Below, one piece after another: positions 14,954-22,493 of a stretch of 33,820 nt of DNA. The notes under the pieces are model-generated. The model was not told where the DNA came from and searched no databases. It was given only the letters and a program-made list of their open reading frames with translations. Position numbers and translations under genes: made by a program. Within the stretch, counting starts at the first letter, position 1, and the number at the start of each line of letters is the position of its first letter. Source of the stretch: Candidatus Aerophobetes bacterium Ae_b3b (GTDB taxonomy: Bacteria; Aerophobota; Aerophobia; Aerophobales; AE-B3A); contig NJBP01000019.1 of the NCBI GenBank assembly GCA_005223085.1, forward strand, positions 1-33,820, read 5' to 3'.

Positions 14954-17530
14954 TTAACTCTTCATCTCGCCCCAGTTTTTTCCCATCTTTGTCTCTACCA
15001 CCAGAGGGACAGAAAGCTTCATGGCCCTTTCCATTTCCTGTTTCGCTATTTTGCGAGTCTGGTCTATTTCGGCCTCCGGCACCTCCAACAGGAGCTCATC
15101 ATGGATTTGAAGAATGATGTAGGCTCCTAATCCCTCCTTTTTGAATCTTCTATCCAGATTGATCATGGCTAGCTTGATGAGATCAGCAGCTCCTCCCTGA
15201 ACAGGAGTATTCATAGCTGTGCGCTCAGCAAATTCCCGAGTTCTCTTATTTCGCGAGTTAATCCCGGGAAGACGCCTCTTCCTTCCCAGAAGGGTGGTTA
15301 CATACTGTTTCTCTCGGGCGTCCCTTAAGGTTTTCTCTATATAGTCCTTCACTTTAGGGTAGCGATCAAAGTATTTCTCAATATAGTCTTCGGCTTCTTT
15401 TTGAGAGATTCCCAGATCTCGGGAGAGTCCATAGGCACTTATTCCGTAGATAATTCCAAAATTGACCACTTTTGCTTGTCGTCTCATCGGGGGAGTAACC
15501 TTTAGAGGAAGAACACCAAAAATCTCAGCTGCTGTTTCTCGATGGATATCCTCATTTTTGGCAAAAGCTCTTTTTAGATTAGAGTCTTGAGAAAGATGAG
15601 CTAGAAGCCTTAGTTCAACCTGTGAGTAGTCGGCAGAAAGAAACACATATCCATTTTCTGGCATAAAAGCGCGTCTTAATCTTTGTCCTAACTTGTTCCT
15701 GATGGGAATGTTTTGCAAATTAGGCTCTGAAGAGGAAAGCCTTCCCGTGGCAGTAACAGTTTGATTAAAAGAGGTATGTATCCTTCCCGTGGCAGGGTTG
15801 ATTAATTCGGGGAAAGGCCTTATGTAAGTTGACTCTAACTTAAAAAACCGTCGGTACTCCAATATTTTAGTCACGAAAGGATAAAACAAAGATAGGGTTT
15901 GTAGAACTTCCTCATTGGTAGAGTATCCGGTCTTGGTCCTTTTAAGAGGCGGCAGATTCATTTTTTCGAAAAGAATCTGGCTCAACTGCTGGGAAGAATT
16001 CATATTAAATCTTTCTCCCACCTCTTGATAGATTTCTTCTTGTATTTCCTTCCTTTTCTTCTTTATGTCCTTTAAGAAGTCTTCCAGGGCGGCTTTATCA
16101 ACTTTGATGCCCCTCTCTTCCATCTTAGCCAGAATCTCTATGAGCGGCATCTCTATGTTCAGAAATAATTCCCAGAGGTTCTCTTTTTTTAACCTTTCTT
16201 CCAGCAATTCCGAAAGCTGTGAGATGATCTTGGCTCTTTTAGCAGGATGGGCTTCTTTATCCAGATCTGTTTCCAGATAGTGAAGGGCCAAATCTTCCAG
16301 GGGATAATGGGATGCCAAAGGATTTAAAAGATAGGCAGCTAGTTCGGTATCAAAGCCCAGTCCAGTCAGATCCATCTTTAACATTTTTAGCTGATGAACT
16401 GTGGTCTTCAGATCATGCCCTATCTTCATAATTTTGGGATCTCTAAATATAGGATTTAATTTACTTATAATCAGATGGTTCTTTATCCCGGCTTGCTTGA
16501 GAGAGAGCCAATAAAGAGGCTTATCTTTGACGAAAAAAGCCATACCTTCTATTTTTCCATTTTTTTGAGGCTCAAGGATAAAGAAAGTCTTCTTCAGATT
16601 AGAGGCGAGACTGATCAAGTCGGGTAAGCTGGAGATTTCATAAAAGCGGGTTTTAGGGAAGATGGAAGGCCCAAGTTCTTTAATCAGTTGGTTAAATTCA
16701 AGATGGCTGAACAAAGGGAGGAGAAGATCTCTTTGGGGGGGGTTAACTTTAAGCTCATCCAGACTAACTTCAAGGGAGACTGAAGTAATAGTAGTAGCCA
16801 GTTTCTTGTTTAATCTTGCCTGGTCAGCATGTTTTATTAAAAGCTCTCTTTTTTTGCCAGGAAGTTGATCAAGGTTATCAAGAAGATTATCCAGGTTCTT
16901 GAATTTTTGGATCAACTCCTTGGCCATAACCGGTCCAATGCCGGGAACGCCAGGGATATTATCTGAGGTATCCCCCACTAAGGCTAAAAAATCAGGAATT
17001 TGTGACGGAGAGACTCCGTATTGTTTTTTCACCTCTTTCTCATTAAAACGACGGATATCGGTAATTCCCTTTCTCGGTCTGAGAACACAGATAGAGGAGG
17101 ATACTGTCTGCAGGGCATCTTTGTCTGCGGTGAGAATTTCAATCCTCAGGTCCATTTTTTCTCCTTTTTTGGCCAGAGTTGCCAATAGATCATCCGCCTC
17201 ATATTCCTCATTCTCGAAAAAGGGAATTCCAAAACCCTTCAGAACTTCTTTAGTTAGGGGAATCTGGCTAGCCAGGTCCTCGGGCATTCTGGGTCGGGTA
17301 GCTTTATACTCCTTCCATTTTCGATGACGAAAGGTTTTTCTACCTTTATCAAAAGCACAGGCAATGTAAGCTGGTTGTTCTTCTCGAAGGAGCTTCATTA
17401 GCATCCGGGTGAACCCATAAACAGCACCAGTGGGAACTCCTTCTGAGTTAGTCAAAGGAGGAAGGGCATAGAAGGATCGATAAAGCAGGGCATTACCATC
17501 AATGAGAATAAATTTTTTCTGAGATTCCAA
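14954..17530 (-). CDS. polA: DNA polymerase I with degenerate proofreading domain
   Basis: PolA fills gaps and removes RNA primers. The N-terminal 5' nuclease (about residues 1-290) shows LIDGNALLYRSFYALPPL, AFDKGRKTFRH, YEADDLLATLAKKG, LTADKDALQTV and VGDTSDNIPGVPGIGP. The middle domain (about 300-480) lacks the metal acids of a 3'-5' exonuclease: the first motif position reads FFILEPQKNGKI instead of a DxE, and HDLKTT replaces the usual NLKYD. It therefore probably does not proofread, as in Bacillus and Thermus enzymes. The polymerase domain has motif A DYSQVELRLLAHL near 630, motif B RRQAKVVNFGIIYG near 685 and motif C QIHDELLLEVP near 812. Confidence 0.95.
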   Translation of the reverse strand: MESQKKFILIDGNALLYRSFYALPPLTNSEGVPTGAVYGFTRMLMKLLREEQPAYIACAFDKGRKTFRHRKWKEYKATRPRMPEDLASQIPLTKEVLKGFGIPFFENEEYEADDLLATLAKKGEKMDLRIEILTADKDALQTVSSSICVLRPRKGITDIRRFNEKEVKKQYGVSPSQIPDFLALVGDTSDNIPGVPGIGPVMAKELIQKFKNLDNLLDNLDQLPGKKRELLIKHADQARLNKKLATTITSVSLEVSLDELKVNPPQRDLLLPLFSHLEFNQLIKELGPSIFPKTRFYEISSLPDLISLASNLKKTFFILEPQKNGKIEGMAFFVKDKPLYWLSLKQAGIKNHLIISKLNPIFRDPKIMKIGHDLKTTVHQLKMLKMDLTGLGFDTELAAYLLNPLASHYPLEDLALHYLETDLDKEAHPAKRAKIISQLSELLEERLKKENLWELFLNIEMPLIEILAKMEERGIKVDKAALEDFLKDIKKKRKEIQEEIYQEVGERFNMNSSQQLSQILFEKMNLPPLKRTKTGYSTNEEVLQTLSLFYPFVTKILEYRRFFKLESTYIRPFPELINPATGRIHTSFNQTVTATGRLSSSEPNLQNIPIRNKLGQRLRRAFMPENGYVFLSADYSQVELRLLAHLSQDSNLKRAFAKNEDIHRETAAEIFGVLPLKVTPPMRRQAKVVNFGIIYGISAYGLSRDLGISQKEAEDYIEKYFDRYPKVKDYIEKTLRDAREKQYVTTLLGRKRRLPGINSRNKRTREFAERTAMNTPVQGGAADLIKLAMINLDRRFKKEGLGAYIILQIHDELLLEVPEAEIDQTRKIAKQEMERAMKLSVPLVVETKMGKNWGEMKS

Positions 17531-17580
17531 TTATTTGTCTCTTCTTAAACTAGACTTTGGGTTAAAATTCTCTACCTTTA

Positions 17581-17641
17581 CCCCGTTAGAAAGGAGGCTC
17601 CCTCCGCGCGCCCCGTTTTAGAGATTTTGTTTCTAACGGGG
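17581..17641. repeat. long inverted repeat ccccgttagaaa / tttctaacgggg
   Basis: Perfect 12-bp arms at 17581-17592 and 17630-17641 enclose a smaller ggagg-ctc-cctcc stem. A related half-arm, tttctaacagggt, occurs at 22228-22240 before rpmI, so the word is dispersed. It lies just before polA (on the other strand); on the plus strand the distal arm is followed by tttatttag, weakly terminator-like. It may belong to the polA 5' region or be a REP element. Confidence 0.65.
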
Positions 17642-17708
17642 TTTATTTAGGATCCTTGGTATTATTATAGCAGATCTTTTGCTATTAAGCAAAAAAGATA
17701 AATCCTAC

Positions 17709-17736
17709 TTGCCATTTAGCTTATATGTTGTATAAT
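17709..17736 (+). promoter_or_regulatory. sigma-70-type promoter
   Basis: TTGCCA (-35), 16 bp, then a perfect TATAAT (-10). It reads towards the M23 peptidase but lies almost 500 bp ahead of its start, so the transcript would have a long leader or encode a small RNA. Confidence 0.55.
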
Positions 17737-17909
17737 GGTAAAGCCTTAAATGAGAGATTAAGAGTCAGTGGTTAGTGATGAGAGGTAGTGAGGACTTTCT
17801 TTTCTGTTCATTTGATTAGCACTACAGCGAGGCAGGATGAAAAACTGATGTTTTCTCGATAGTACTGGGAAAGCGTTAGTACTTAGAAGATTCATATGCG
17901 TATGGAGGG

Positions 17910-17934
17910 GAAGAGTCCTGAGATGTTTCTTGAG
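17910..17934 (+). repeat. 25-bp direct repeat, copy 1
   Basis: The unit starts gaagagtcc and ends tttcttgag. It matches copy 2 at 18009-18033 in 22 of 25 positions, all three differences being transitions. Both copies are preceded by a ggaggg-like stretch. The spacing is 99 bp. Confidence 0.65.
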
Positions 17935-17960
17935 TTAAAAGACGGAAGAGAAGGCTAGAC

Positions 17961-17988
17961 TTTACATTTTGAGCTGGTGTGTTATAAT
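17961..17988 (+). promoter_or_regulatory. second sigma-70-type promoter
   Basis: TTTACA, 16 bp, then TATAAT (17983-17988). It lies between the two 25-bp repeats, so transcripts from it would contain only copy 2. Confidence 0.5.
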
Positions 17989-18008
17989 GAAAATCTGGAG
18001 GGACACCG

Positions 18009-18033
18009 GAAGAGTCCCGAAATATTTCTTGAG
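18009..18033 (+). repeat. 25-bp direct repeat, copy 2
   Basis: This is the partner of 17910-17934 (22 of 25 identical). It starts about 20 bases after the second promoter's -10 box. Confidence 0.65.
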
Positions 18034-18113
18034 GTATAGCAATTTCAATAATCTCTCTGAATTATTATCAAGTAAACCTCGGTAGACCAAATATCAGAAA
18101 AAAGAGGGGAGCA

Positions 18114-18216
18114 GGCTCGACTTGCTCGAGCCGTCGAGGGGGGTCATTCCGGAGGAATCGGCGAAGCCCTATTTCCCCCCTTGATATGTTCTCTAAATTA
18201 TTTTTTTGAGGGGGGT
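18114..18216 (+). promoter_or_regulatory. structured leader with two alternative pairings around the RBS
   Basis: A perfect stem ggctcga/tcgagcc spans 18114-18132, and an attcc/ggaat hairpin lies at 18146-18158. The 9-mer gaggggggt occurs twice: at 18136-18144 and at 18208-18216, where it is the ribosome-binding site of the M23 gene. The single cccccct at 18175-18181 is complementary to both, so one fold exposes and the other hides the RBS. The part around gtcattcc-ggaggaat also resembles a widespread family of dispersed repeats, so the arrangement may be fortuitous. Confidence 0.4.
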
Positions 18217-18220
18217 GAAA

Positions 18221-19168
18221 ATGAGGAAAGAAAAGAGAAAGTTCTTTACTCTGATGTGGGTTCCCCATTCTCAAGGTAAGGTTCGCCACCTTGCAATATC
18301 ACAATTTGCCTTTTCTTTGACTCTTCTGGGGGTTGGTTTAGCAATTGTTATTTTGTTTTTTTTCTTCATTGATTATTCTCAGATGAAGAACAAACTGGTT
18401 CGTCTAAACGAATTAGAGAGAATAAATCAGATCCAAGCCAGGAGGATTTTTTCCCTGGCAGAGAAAATAAAAGACTTTAATCAGACTATGCAAAGATTGC
18501 AGGAACTGGAACAAAGAATAAGGTCACTAGCTGGAGTAGGGGGTAGTGAGATTAATGAGCAAAAATTAGGTCGAGGAGGACCGAGTCTCTACCTGCCTCT
18601 TAAAGAGAAAATAGATATAGATGCAAATAGTCCCCTCTCGTTTAAGTTAATTGGAAAAATTGAGGAAAACGTTGAGGTTCTCAAGGCTGAAGCTGAGGTA
18701 CGCCAGGCAGGTTTTGGGGAGGTGGAGAAGGTCATCCTTAAGAAAAGAGATCTATTTGCTTCAACTCCCAATATTTTTCCTGTTCAGGGATGGATTTCTT
18801 CTGGATACGGTTGGCGCCGAAACCCTTTTAGCAAGCGCAGAGAGTTTCATCAGGCTATTGATCTCGTTGCTCCTTGGGGTACCCCGGTGAAGGCGGCTGC
18901 CCAGGGAAAGGTTGTCCATGCTGGATGGAGAAAGGCCTACGGACTCACCGTAGAGGTAGAAGATGGTCACGGGTATTCTACTGTTTATGGTCATCTTTCT
19001 CGTATTCTGGTAAAAAAAGATGCACGGATAGAAAAGGGTGGGATAATAGGTAGGATAGGAAGTAGTGGCCACAGTACCGGGCCTCATCTTCATTTTGAGG
19101 TGTGGTTTCGGGGAAAAACGATAGATCCTTTAAATTTAATGGTAGAACCCCTGGGATCGGGTGATTGA
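18221..19168 (+). CDS. M23-family peptidoglycan metallopeptidase, membrane-anchored
   Basis: The 315-residue protein has a short basic cytoplasmic N terminus, one membrane segment at about 27-55 and a coiled-coil-like stretch (about 60-115, repeated Leu/Glu/Arg). The C-terminal LytM/M23 domain is at about 195-305. Zinc-site motifs are present: the HxxxD of EFHQAIDLVAPWGTPV, then YGHLSRI and HLHFEVW. Such proteins cut peptide cross-bridges or activate amidases at division sites. The ATG at 18221 has gaggggggtg just before it; the upstream TTG at 18206 would put the RBS inside the gene. It is followed 75 bp later by a bactofilin, a pairing seen in many bacteria where the bactofilin localises the peptidase. 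Confidence 0.9.
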   Translation: MRKEKRKFFTLMWVPHSQGKVRHLAISQFAFSLTLLGVGLAIVILFFFFIDYSQMKNKLVRLNELERINQIQARRIFSLAEKIKDFNQTMQRLQELEQRIRSLAGVGGSEINEQKLGRGGPSLYLPLKEKIDIDANSPLSFKLIGKIEENVEVLKAEAEVRQAGFGEVEKVILKKRDLFASTPNIFPVQGWISSGYGWRRNPFSKRREFHQAIDLVAPWGTPVKAAAQGKVVHAGWRKAYGLTVEVEDGHGYSTVYGHLSRILVKKDARIEKGGIIGRIGSSGHSTGPHLHFEVWFRGKTIDPLNLMVEPLGSGD

Positions 19169-19243
19169 CATCAAAAAGTTTGGTTGCAATGAGTTGATGG
19201 CTGATAGATAATTTTTAGCCGAGACCCAGGTGGGGAGAGGAAA

Positions 19244-19627
19244 ATGTTTAAGAGAGGAGAGAAGTTCAAGACTAGCAGTGTAATTGGGAAGGAAACAGAG
19301 TTTAAAGGAAACTTAAAAGACAGGGAAAGTATTCGCATCGACGGAAAATTTGAGGGAGAGATCGAAGTAGGGGGAAATTTGATTGTAGGAGAAAATGCAG
19401 TTATCAAGGCAAATATAAAGGCTAAGTCGGTAAGCATCGGAGGTAAGGTTGTTGGTGATGTTAACTGCGAAGGAAAAGTAGAGCTTTTTTCCTCAGGGAG
19501 TTTAGAGGGTAAGGTAAAAGCTTCTGATTTGACTATTGCTGAAGGAGCTTTCTTTAATGGAGAATGTAGGATGGTTCCCCTGAGTGAATTTCCCGGAAAA
19601 GAGAACTCTGAGTCACAAGAGGGTTAA
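19244..19627 (+). CDS. bactofilin (polymer-forming cytoskeletal protein)
   Basis: Bactofilins are small beta-helix proteins that polymerise under the membrane and position cell-wall enzymes. This 127-residue protein shows the repeated short strands and glycines of the family: SVIGKETEFKGNLKDRESIR, IDGKFEGEIEVGGNLIVGEN, AVIKANIKAKSVSIGGKVVG and VNCEGKVELFSSGSLEGKV. A short N-terminal tail and a polar C-terminal tail flank the core, as usual. An aggtggggagagg stretch provides the RBS. It follows the M23 peptidase gene, its probable client. Confidence 0.93.
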   Translation: MFKRGEKFKTSSVIGKETEFKGNLKDRESIRIDGKFEGEIEVGGNLIVGENAVIKANIKAKSVSIGGKVVGDVNCEGKVELFSSGSLEGKVKASDLTIAEGAFFNGECRMVPLSEFPGKENSESQEG

Positions 19628-19656
19628 AATCTACTCCATGCCAAAAAAAATAAAGG

Positions 19657-19730
19657 GGCGGCATAGCCAAGCGGTAAGGCAGAGGACTGCAAATCCTTTA
19701 TCCCCGGTTCGAATCCGGGTGCCGCCTCCA
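19657..19730 (+). tRNA. tRNA-Cys (GCA)
   Basis: The acceptor ggcggca pairs with tgccgcc, followed by discriminator T and an encoded CCA. The anticodon loop ctgcaaa gives GCA. The T-arm is ccggttcgaatccgg. Total length is 74 bases. Confidence 0.95.
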
Positions 19731-19731
19731 A

Positions 19732-19804
19732 GCCCAGTTAGCTCAGTGGTTAGAGTGCTTGCTTGACATGCAAGAGGTCGCTGGTTCAAGTCCAGCACTG
19801 GGCA
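19732..19804 (+). tRNA. tRNA-Val (GAC)
   Basis: The acceptor gcccagt pairs with actgggc, discriminator A. The anticodon loop ttgacat gives GAC. The T-arm is gctggttcaagtccagc. No CCA is encoded (the next bases are cta), so CCA must be added by nucleotidyltransferase, in contrast to the tRNA-Cys one base upstream. Total length is 73 bases. Confidence 0.95.
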
Positions 19805-19850
19805 CTATAAAAACAGTAAATAGTGATTCGTATCGGAATTCAAGGAACCA

Positions 19851-21587
19851 ATGGGGTCAGAAGATAAACTTCAAAGTGAAGTAAACCTTGAGGCTTTGCG
19901 CCATAGTACTTCCCATATCATGGCGCAGGCTGTTAAAAGAATTTTTCCTCAGGCAAAACTGGGCATAGGTCCCCCCATTAAGGATGGTTTTTACTATGAT
20001 TTTGATCTGGATGGGGCAATTCTTTCTCAAAATTTACCTCGAGTCGAGAAGGAAATGAGGAGAATAATTGAAGATAATCTCCCCCTTGAGAAAAAAATAG
20101 TGATCAAAAAAGAGGCTGAAAAGATCTTTAAAAAAAGAAACGAGCCCTACAAATTGGAACTCTTAGAAGAGATACCCGATGATGAGGTTACCTTATATCG
20201 ACAGGGTGAATTTATTGATCTATGCCGAGGTCCCCATCTAAAAAGGACAGGCGAGGTAAAGTTTTTTCGCCTTCTTTCCCTGGCCGGGTCATATTGGCGA
20301 GGGAAGGAAGAAAATCCGATGCTGTCCCGCATCTATGGAACGTCATTTTATAGAAAAGAAGAATTGGAGGATTACCTAAAGCGATTAGAAGAGGCAAAGA
20401 GAAGAGATCATCGAAGATTAGGTAAGGATTTGGATCTTTTCAGCGTTTCAAGCGATTTGGGAGCAGGATTTGTAATCTATCATCCTAAGGGAGCACTTCT
20501 CCGAGAGATTATAGAAAATTTTGAGAAAGAAGAACATTTAAAAAGGGGATATCAACTAGTAAAAACTCCTCATCTTTCTAGAGCTAGGCTCTGGGAACAA
20601 TCAGGGCATCTTGACTTTTATCGAAAGAATATGTATATTTTCTCCTCAGGAAAAGAAGACTATGTAATTAAACCCATGAATTGCCCCGGGCATATATTGA
20701 TTTATAAATCAAGGATTAGAAGTTACAGAGATTTGCCCTTGCGATATTTTGAGTTAGGCACTGTTTATAGACGGGAGGAATCTGGAGTATTACATGGTCT
20801 TTTAAGAGTGAGAGGTTTTACCCAGGACGATGCTCATATATTTTGTGCACCTGCACAATTGATTCAAGAGATAAGAGGAGTACTGCAATTTGCCCTTTTT
20901 ATGATGAAGATTTTCCGTCTAGGGTATCGAGTAAGCTTATCGACCCGACCTACTCAGTACATTGGTTCGCTCAATTCTTGGGAGAAGGCAACTGATGCAC
21001 TGAAGAAGGCTCTGGAGGAAGAGAAACAGGATTTCGAGATTGCTCAAGGGGAAGGAGCTTTTTATGGTCCTAAGATAGATATTCAGATGGAGGATGCTCT
21101 GGGTAGATTATGGCAAGGTTCCACTATTCAGGTAGATTTTAATCTCCCAGAAAGATTTGATCTTACCTATATAGCTTCTGATGGAAAAAAGAAGCGGGTA
21201 GTTATGATACATCGAGTAGTTCTGGGAACAATGGAGAGATTTCTCGGAGTATTGATTGAACATTGGGGAGGAGCTTTCCCGGTTTGGCTTTCCCCGGTCC
21301 AAGTCAGGATATTGACCGTGACCAATAAAGAAGATTCTTTTGCTACTCGCATTTTTCAAAGGATGAGGAACGAGGGTATTCGGGTTGAGATTGATGACAG
21401 AAATGAAATGTTAGGCCATAAGGTGAGGGAGGCGCAATTAGACAAGATTCCCTACATGTTAATAATAGGGGCAAAAGAGGTAAAAGATGGTTTGGTAACC
21501 ATACGTAAAAGAAATGGAGAGAACTTGAAGGAAATAAGATTGGATGAGTTCATTCCAGCGATTAAGAGTGAGATACGAAGCAAATAG
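19851..21587 (+). CDS. thrS: threonyl-tRNA synthetase lacking the TGS domain
   Basis: ThrRS charges tRNA-Thr. The 578 residues start directly with the editing domain: HxxxH at His18 and His22 (LRHSTSHIMAQA), and the second metal/editing site FIDLCRGPHL near 120-128. A class II catalytic core follows, with zinc ligands in MNCPGH, FTQDDAHIF and MIHRVVLGTMERF, then an anticodon-binding domain (VRILTVT to the end). The roughly 60-residue N-terminal TGS domain of most bacterial enzymes is absent, and the tRNA-Val gene 46 bp upstream leaves no room for it. It heads the thrS-infC-rpmI-rplT cluster conserved in many bacteria. Confidence 0.95.
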   Translation: MGSEDKLQSEVNLEALRHSTSHIMAQAVKRIFPQAKLGIGPPIKDGFYYDFDLDGAILSQNLPRVEKEMRRIIEDNLPLEKKIVIKKEAEKIFKKRNEPYKLELLEEIPDDEVTLYRQGEFIDLCRGPHLKRTGEVKFFRLLSLAGSYWRGKEENPMLSRIYGTSFYRKEELEDYLKRLEEAKRRDHRRLGKDLDLFSVSSDLGAGFVIYHPKGALLREIIENFEKEEHLKRGYQLVKTPHLSRARLWEQSGHLDFYRKNMYIFSSGKEDYVIKPMNCPGHILIYKSRIRSYRDLPLRYFELGTVYRREESGVLHGLLRVRGFTQDDAHIFCAPAQLIQEIRGVLQFALFMMKIFRLGYRVSLSTRPTQYIGSLNSWEKATDALKKALEEEKQDFEIAQGEGAFYGPKIDIQMEDALGRLWQGSTIQVDFNLPERFDLTYIASDGKKKRVVMIHRVVLGTMERFLGVLIEHWGGAFPVWLSPVQVRILTVTNKEDSFATRIFQRMRNEGIRVEIDDRNEMLGHKVREAQLDKIPYMLIIGAKEVKDGLVTIRKRNGENLKEIRLDEFIPAIKSEIRSK

Positions 21588-21653
21588 GCTACCGGATGTT
21601 AAAAATTGGCTAGGCCAACTAGAGGTTAAACTAGGCCAAGAAAAGGGGGAAGA

Positions 21654-22175
21654 ATTAGAATCAAGGCGAAGATTGCAATAAACGATGAGATAAGAGCCAA
21701 GAAGGTAAGACTTGTCGACCAAGACGGCAAGCAAAAGGGAATTGTCTTACGCGAAGAGGCCTTAAAAATTGCGCGAGAAGAGGGATTGGATCTGGTGGAG
21801 GTAGCACCAGAGGCCAATCCTCCTGTCTGTAGAATTTTGGATTACGGTAAGTTCAAATATCAACAAGAAAAACGTAGAAAGAAATCCAAGAAAAAACACT
21901 CTACTAACGTATTAAAAGAGGTAAGACTAAGCTACAGGATAGGGGAGCACGATTTTGAAGTGAAACTAAGGAAAGTATGTAAGTTTCTAAAAGAGGGGCA
22001 TAGAGTAAAAACTACTCTTCGATTCAGGGGGAGAGAAATGATCTATAAGGATCGGGGAAAAATGATTCTCGAGCGGATAGCTCAGGAAGCGCAAGAGTTT
22101 AGTAAGGTTGAGTCTCCTCCTTCTGTCAGTGGTAGAAGGATAGAGCAGTATTTGATACCTAAGGTGGCAAAGTAA
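21654..22175 (+). CDS. infC: translation initiation factor IF-3, AUU start
   Basis: IF-3 binds the 30S subunit and checks start codons. The 173-residue product has INDEIRAKKVRLVDQDG, then LVEVAPEANPPVCRILDYGK and FKYQQEKRRKKSKKK (N domain and linker). The C domain shows VKEVRLS-like LKEVRLSYRIGEHDFE and TTLRFRGREM. The frame is open from 21630, but no ATG, GTG, TTG or CTG occurs before residue 45, which is already inside conserved sequence. ATT at 21654, with aggggga a few bases upstream, gives the right length; ATC at 21660 or ATT at 21672 are alternatives. IF-3 rejects AUU starts, so this permits the autoregulation known in E. coli. Confidence 0.85.
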   Translation: MRIKAKIAINDEIRAKKVRLVDQDGKQKGIVLREEALKIAREEGLDLVEVAPEANPPVCRILDYGKFKYQQEKRRKKSKKKHSTNVLKEVRLSYRIGEHDFEVKLRKVCKFLKEGHRVKTTLRFRGREMIYKDRGKMILERIAQEAQEFSKVESPPSVSGRRIEQYLIPKVAK

Positions 22176-22180
22176 GTAAA

Positions 22181-22209
22181 CCCCATTGGAGACGTTGTCT
22201 CTGATGGGG
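22181..22209 (+). promoter_or_regulatory. hairpin leader between infC and rpmI
   Basis: The arms ccccat and atgggg enclose gagac-gtt-gtctc, a two-part hairpin. It lies in the 93-bp gap before rpmI, where E. coli carries the L20-binding autoregulatory structure. It is not followed by a T run, so it is not a simple terminator. A copy of the dispersed word tttctaacagggt follows at 22228-22240. Confidence 0.45.
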
Positions 22210-22268
22210 CACGCAGAGGGAACCTTCTTTCTAACAGGGTAAACTTCAAGGGAGAATAAGGCAGAGGA

Positions 22269-22460
22269 ATGCCTAAAATTAAAAGTCATAGAGGGGCGAT
22301 GAAGCGATTTAAAAAGACCAAAAAGGGAAAAATGAAAAGAAGTCAGGCCTTTAGTGGTCATTTGAAAGCAAAAAAGACCTCTAAGAAAAAAAGAAACTTG
22401 AGAAAAAGTGTAATATTGGGTAAAGGAGATACCGCGAGGATCAAAAGATTGGTTTCATAA
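22269..22460 (+). CDS. rpmI: 50S ribosomal protein L35
   Basis: The 63-residue, very basic protein begins [17 protein letters not shown] and contains [19 protein letters not shown], typical of L35 at its usual length. It sits between infC and rplT in the conserved order, 33 bp before rplT. Expression is probably controlled with rplT by the leader at 22181-22240. Confidence 0.97.
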   Translation: MPKIKSHRGAMKRFKKTKKGKMKRSQAFSGHLKAKKTSKKKRNLRKSVILGKGDTARIKRLVS

Positions 22461-22493
22461 ATGTCCTTTATTTTGTGAGAAAAGAGAAATTTA

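Larger units (their letters stand above)
17642..18220 (+). other. intergenic leader region before the M23 peptidase
   Basis: Between polA and the peptidase gene there is no convincing reading frame. Two promoter-like sites, two 25-bp direct repeats and a set of hairpins (all listed separately) make this a likely transcribed leader or small-RNA locus rather than empty spacer. No known riboswitch class was recognised. Confidence 0.45.

Noticed and set aside
21786-22175. TTG-initiated short version of IF-3
   Set aside because: It would remove the conserved N-terminal domain segment INDEIRAKKVRLVD; the upstream AUU start restores full length.
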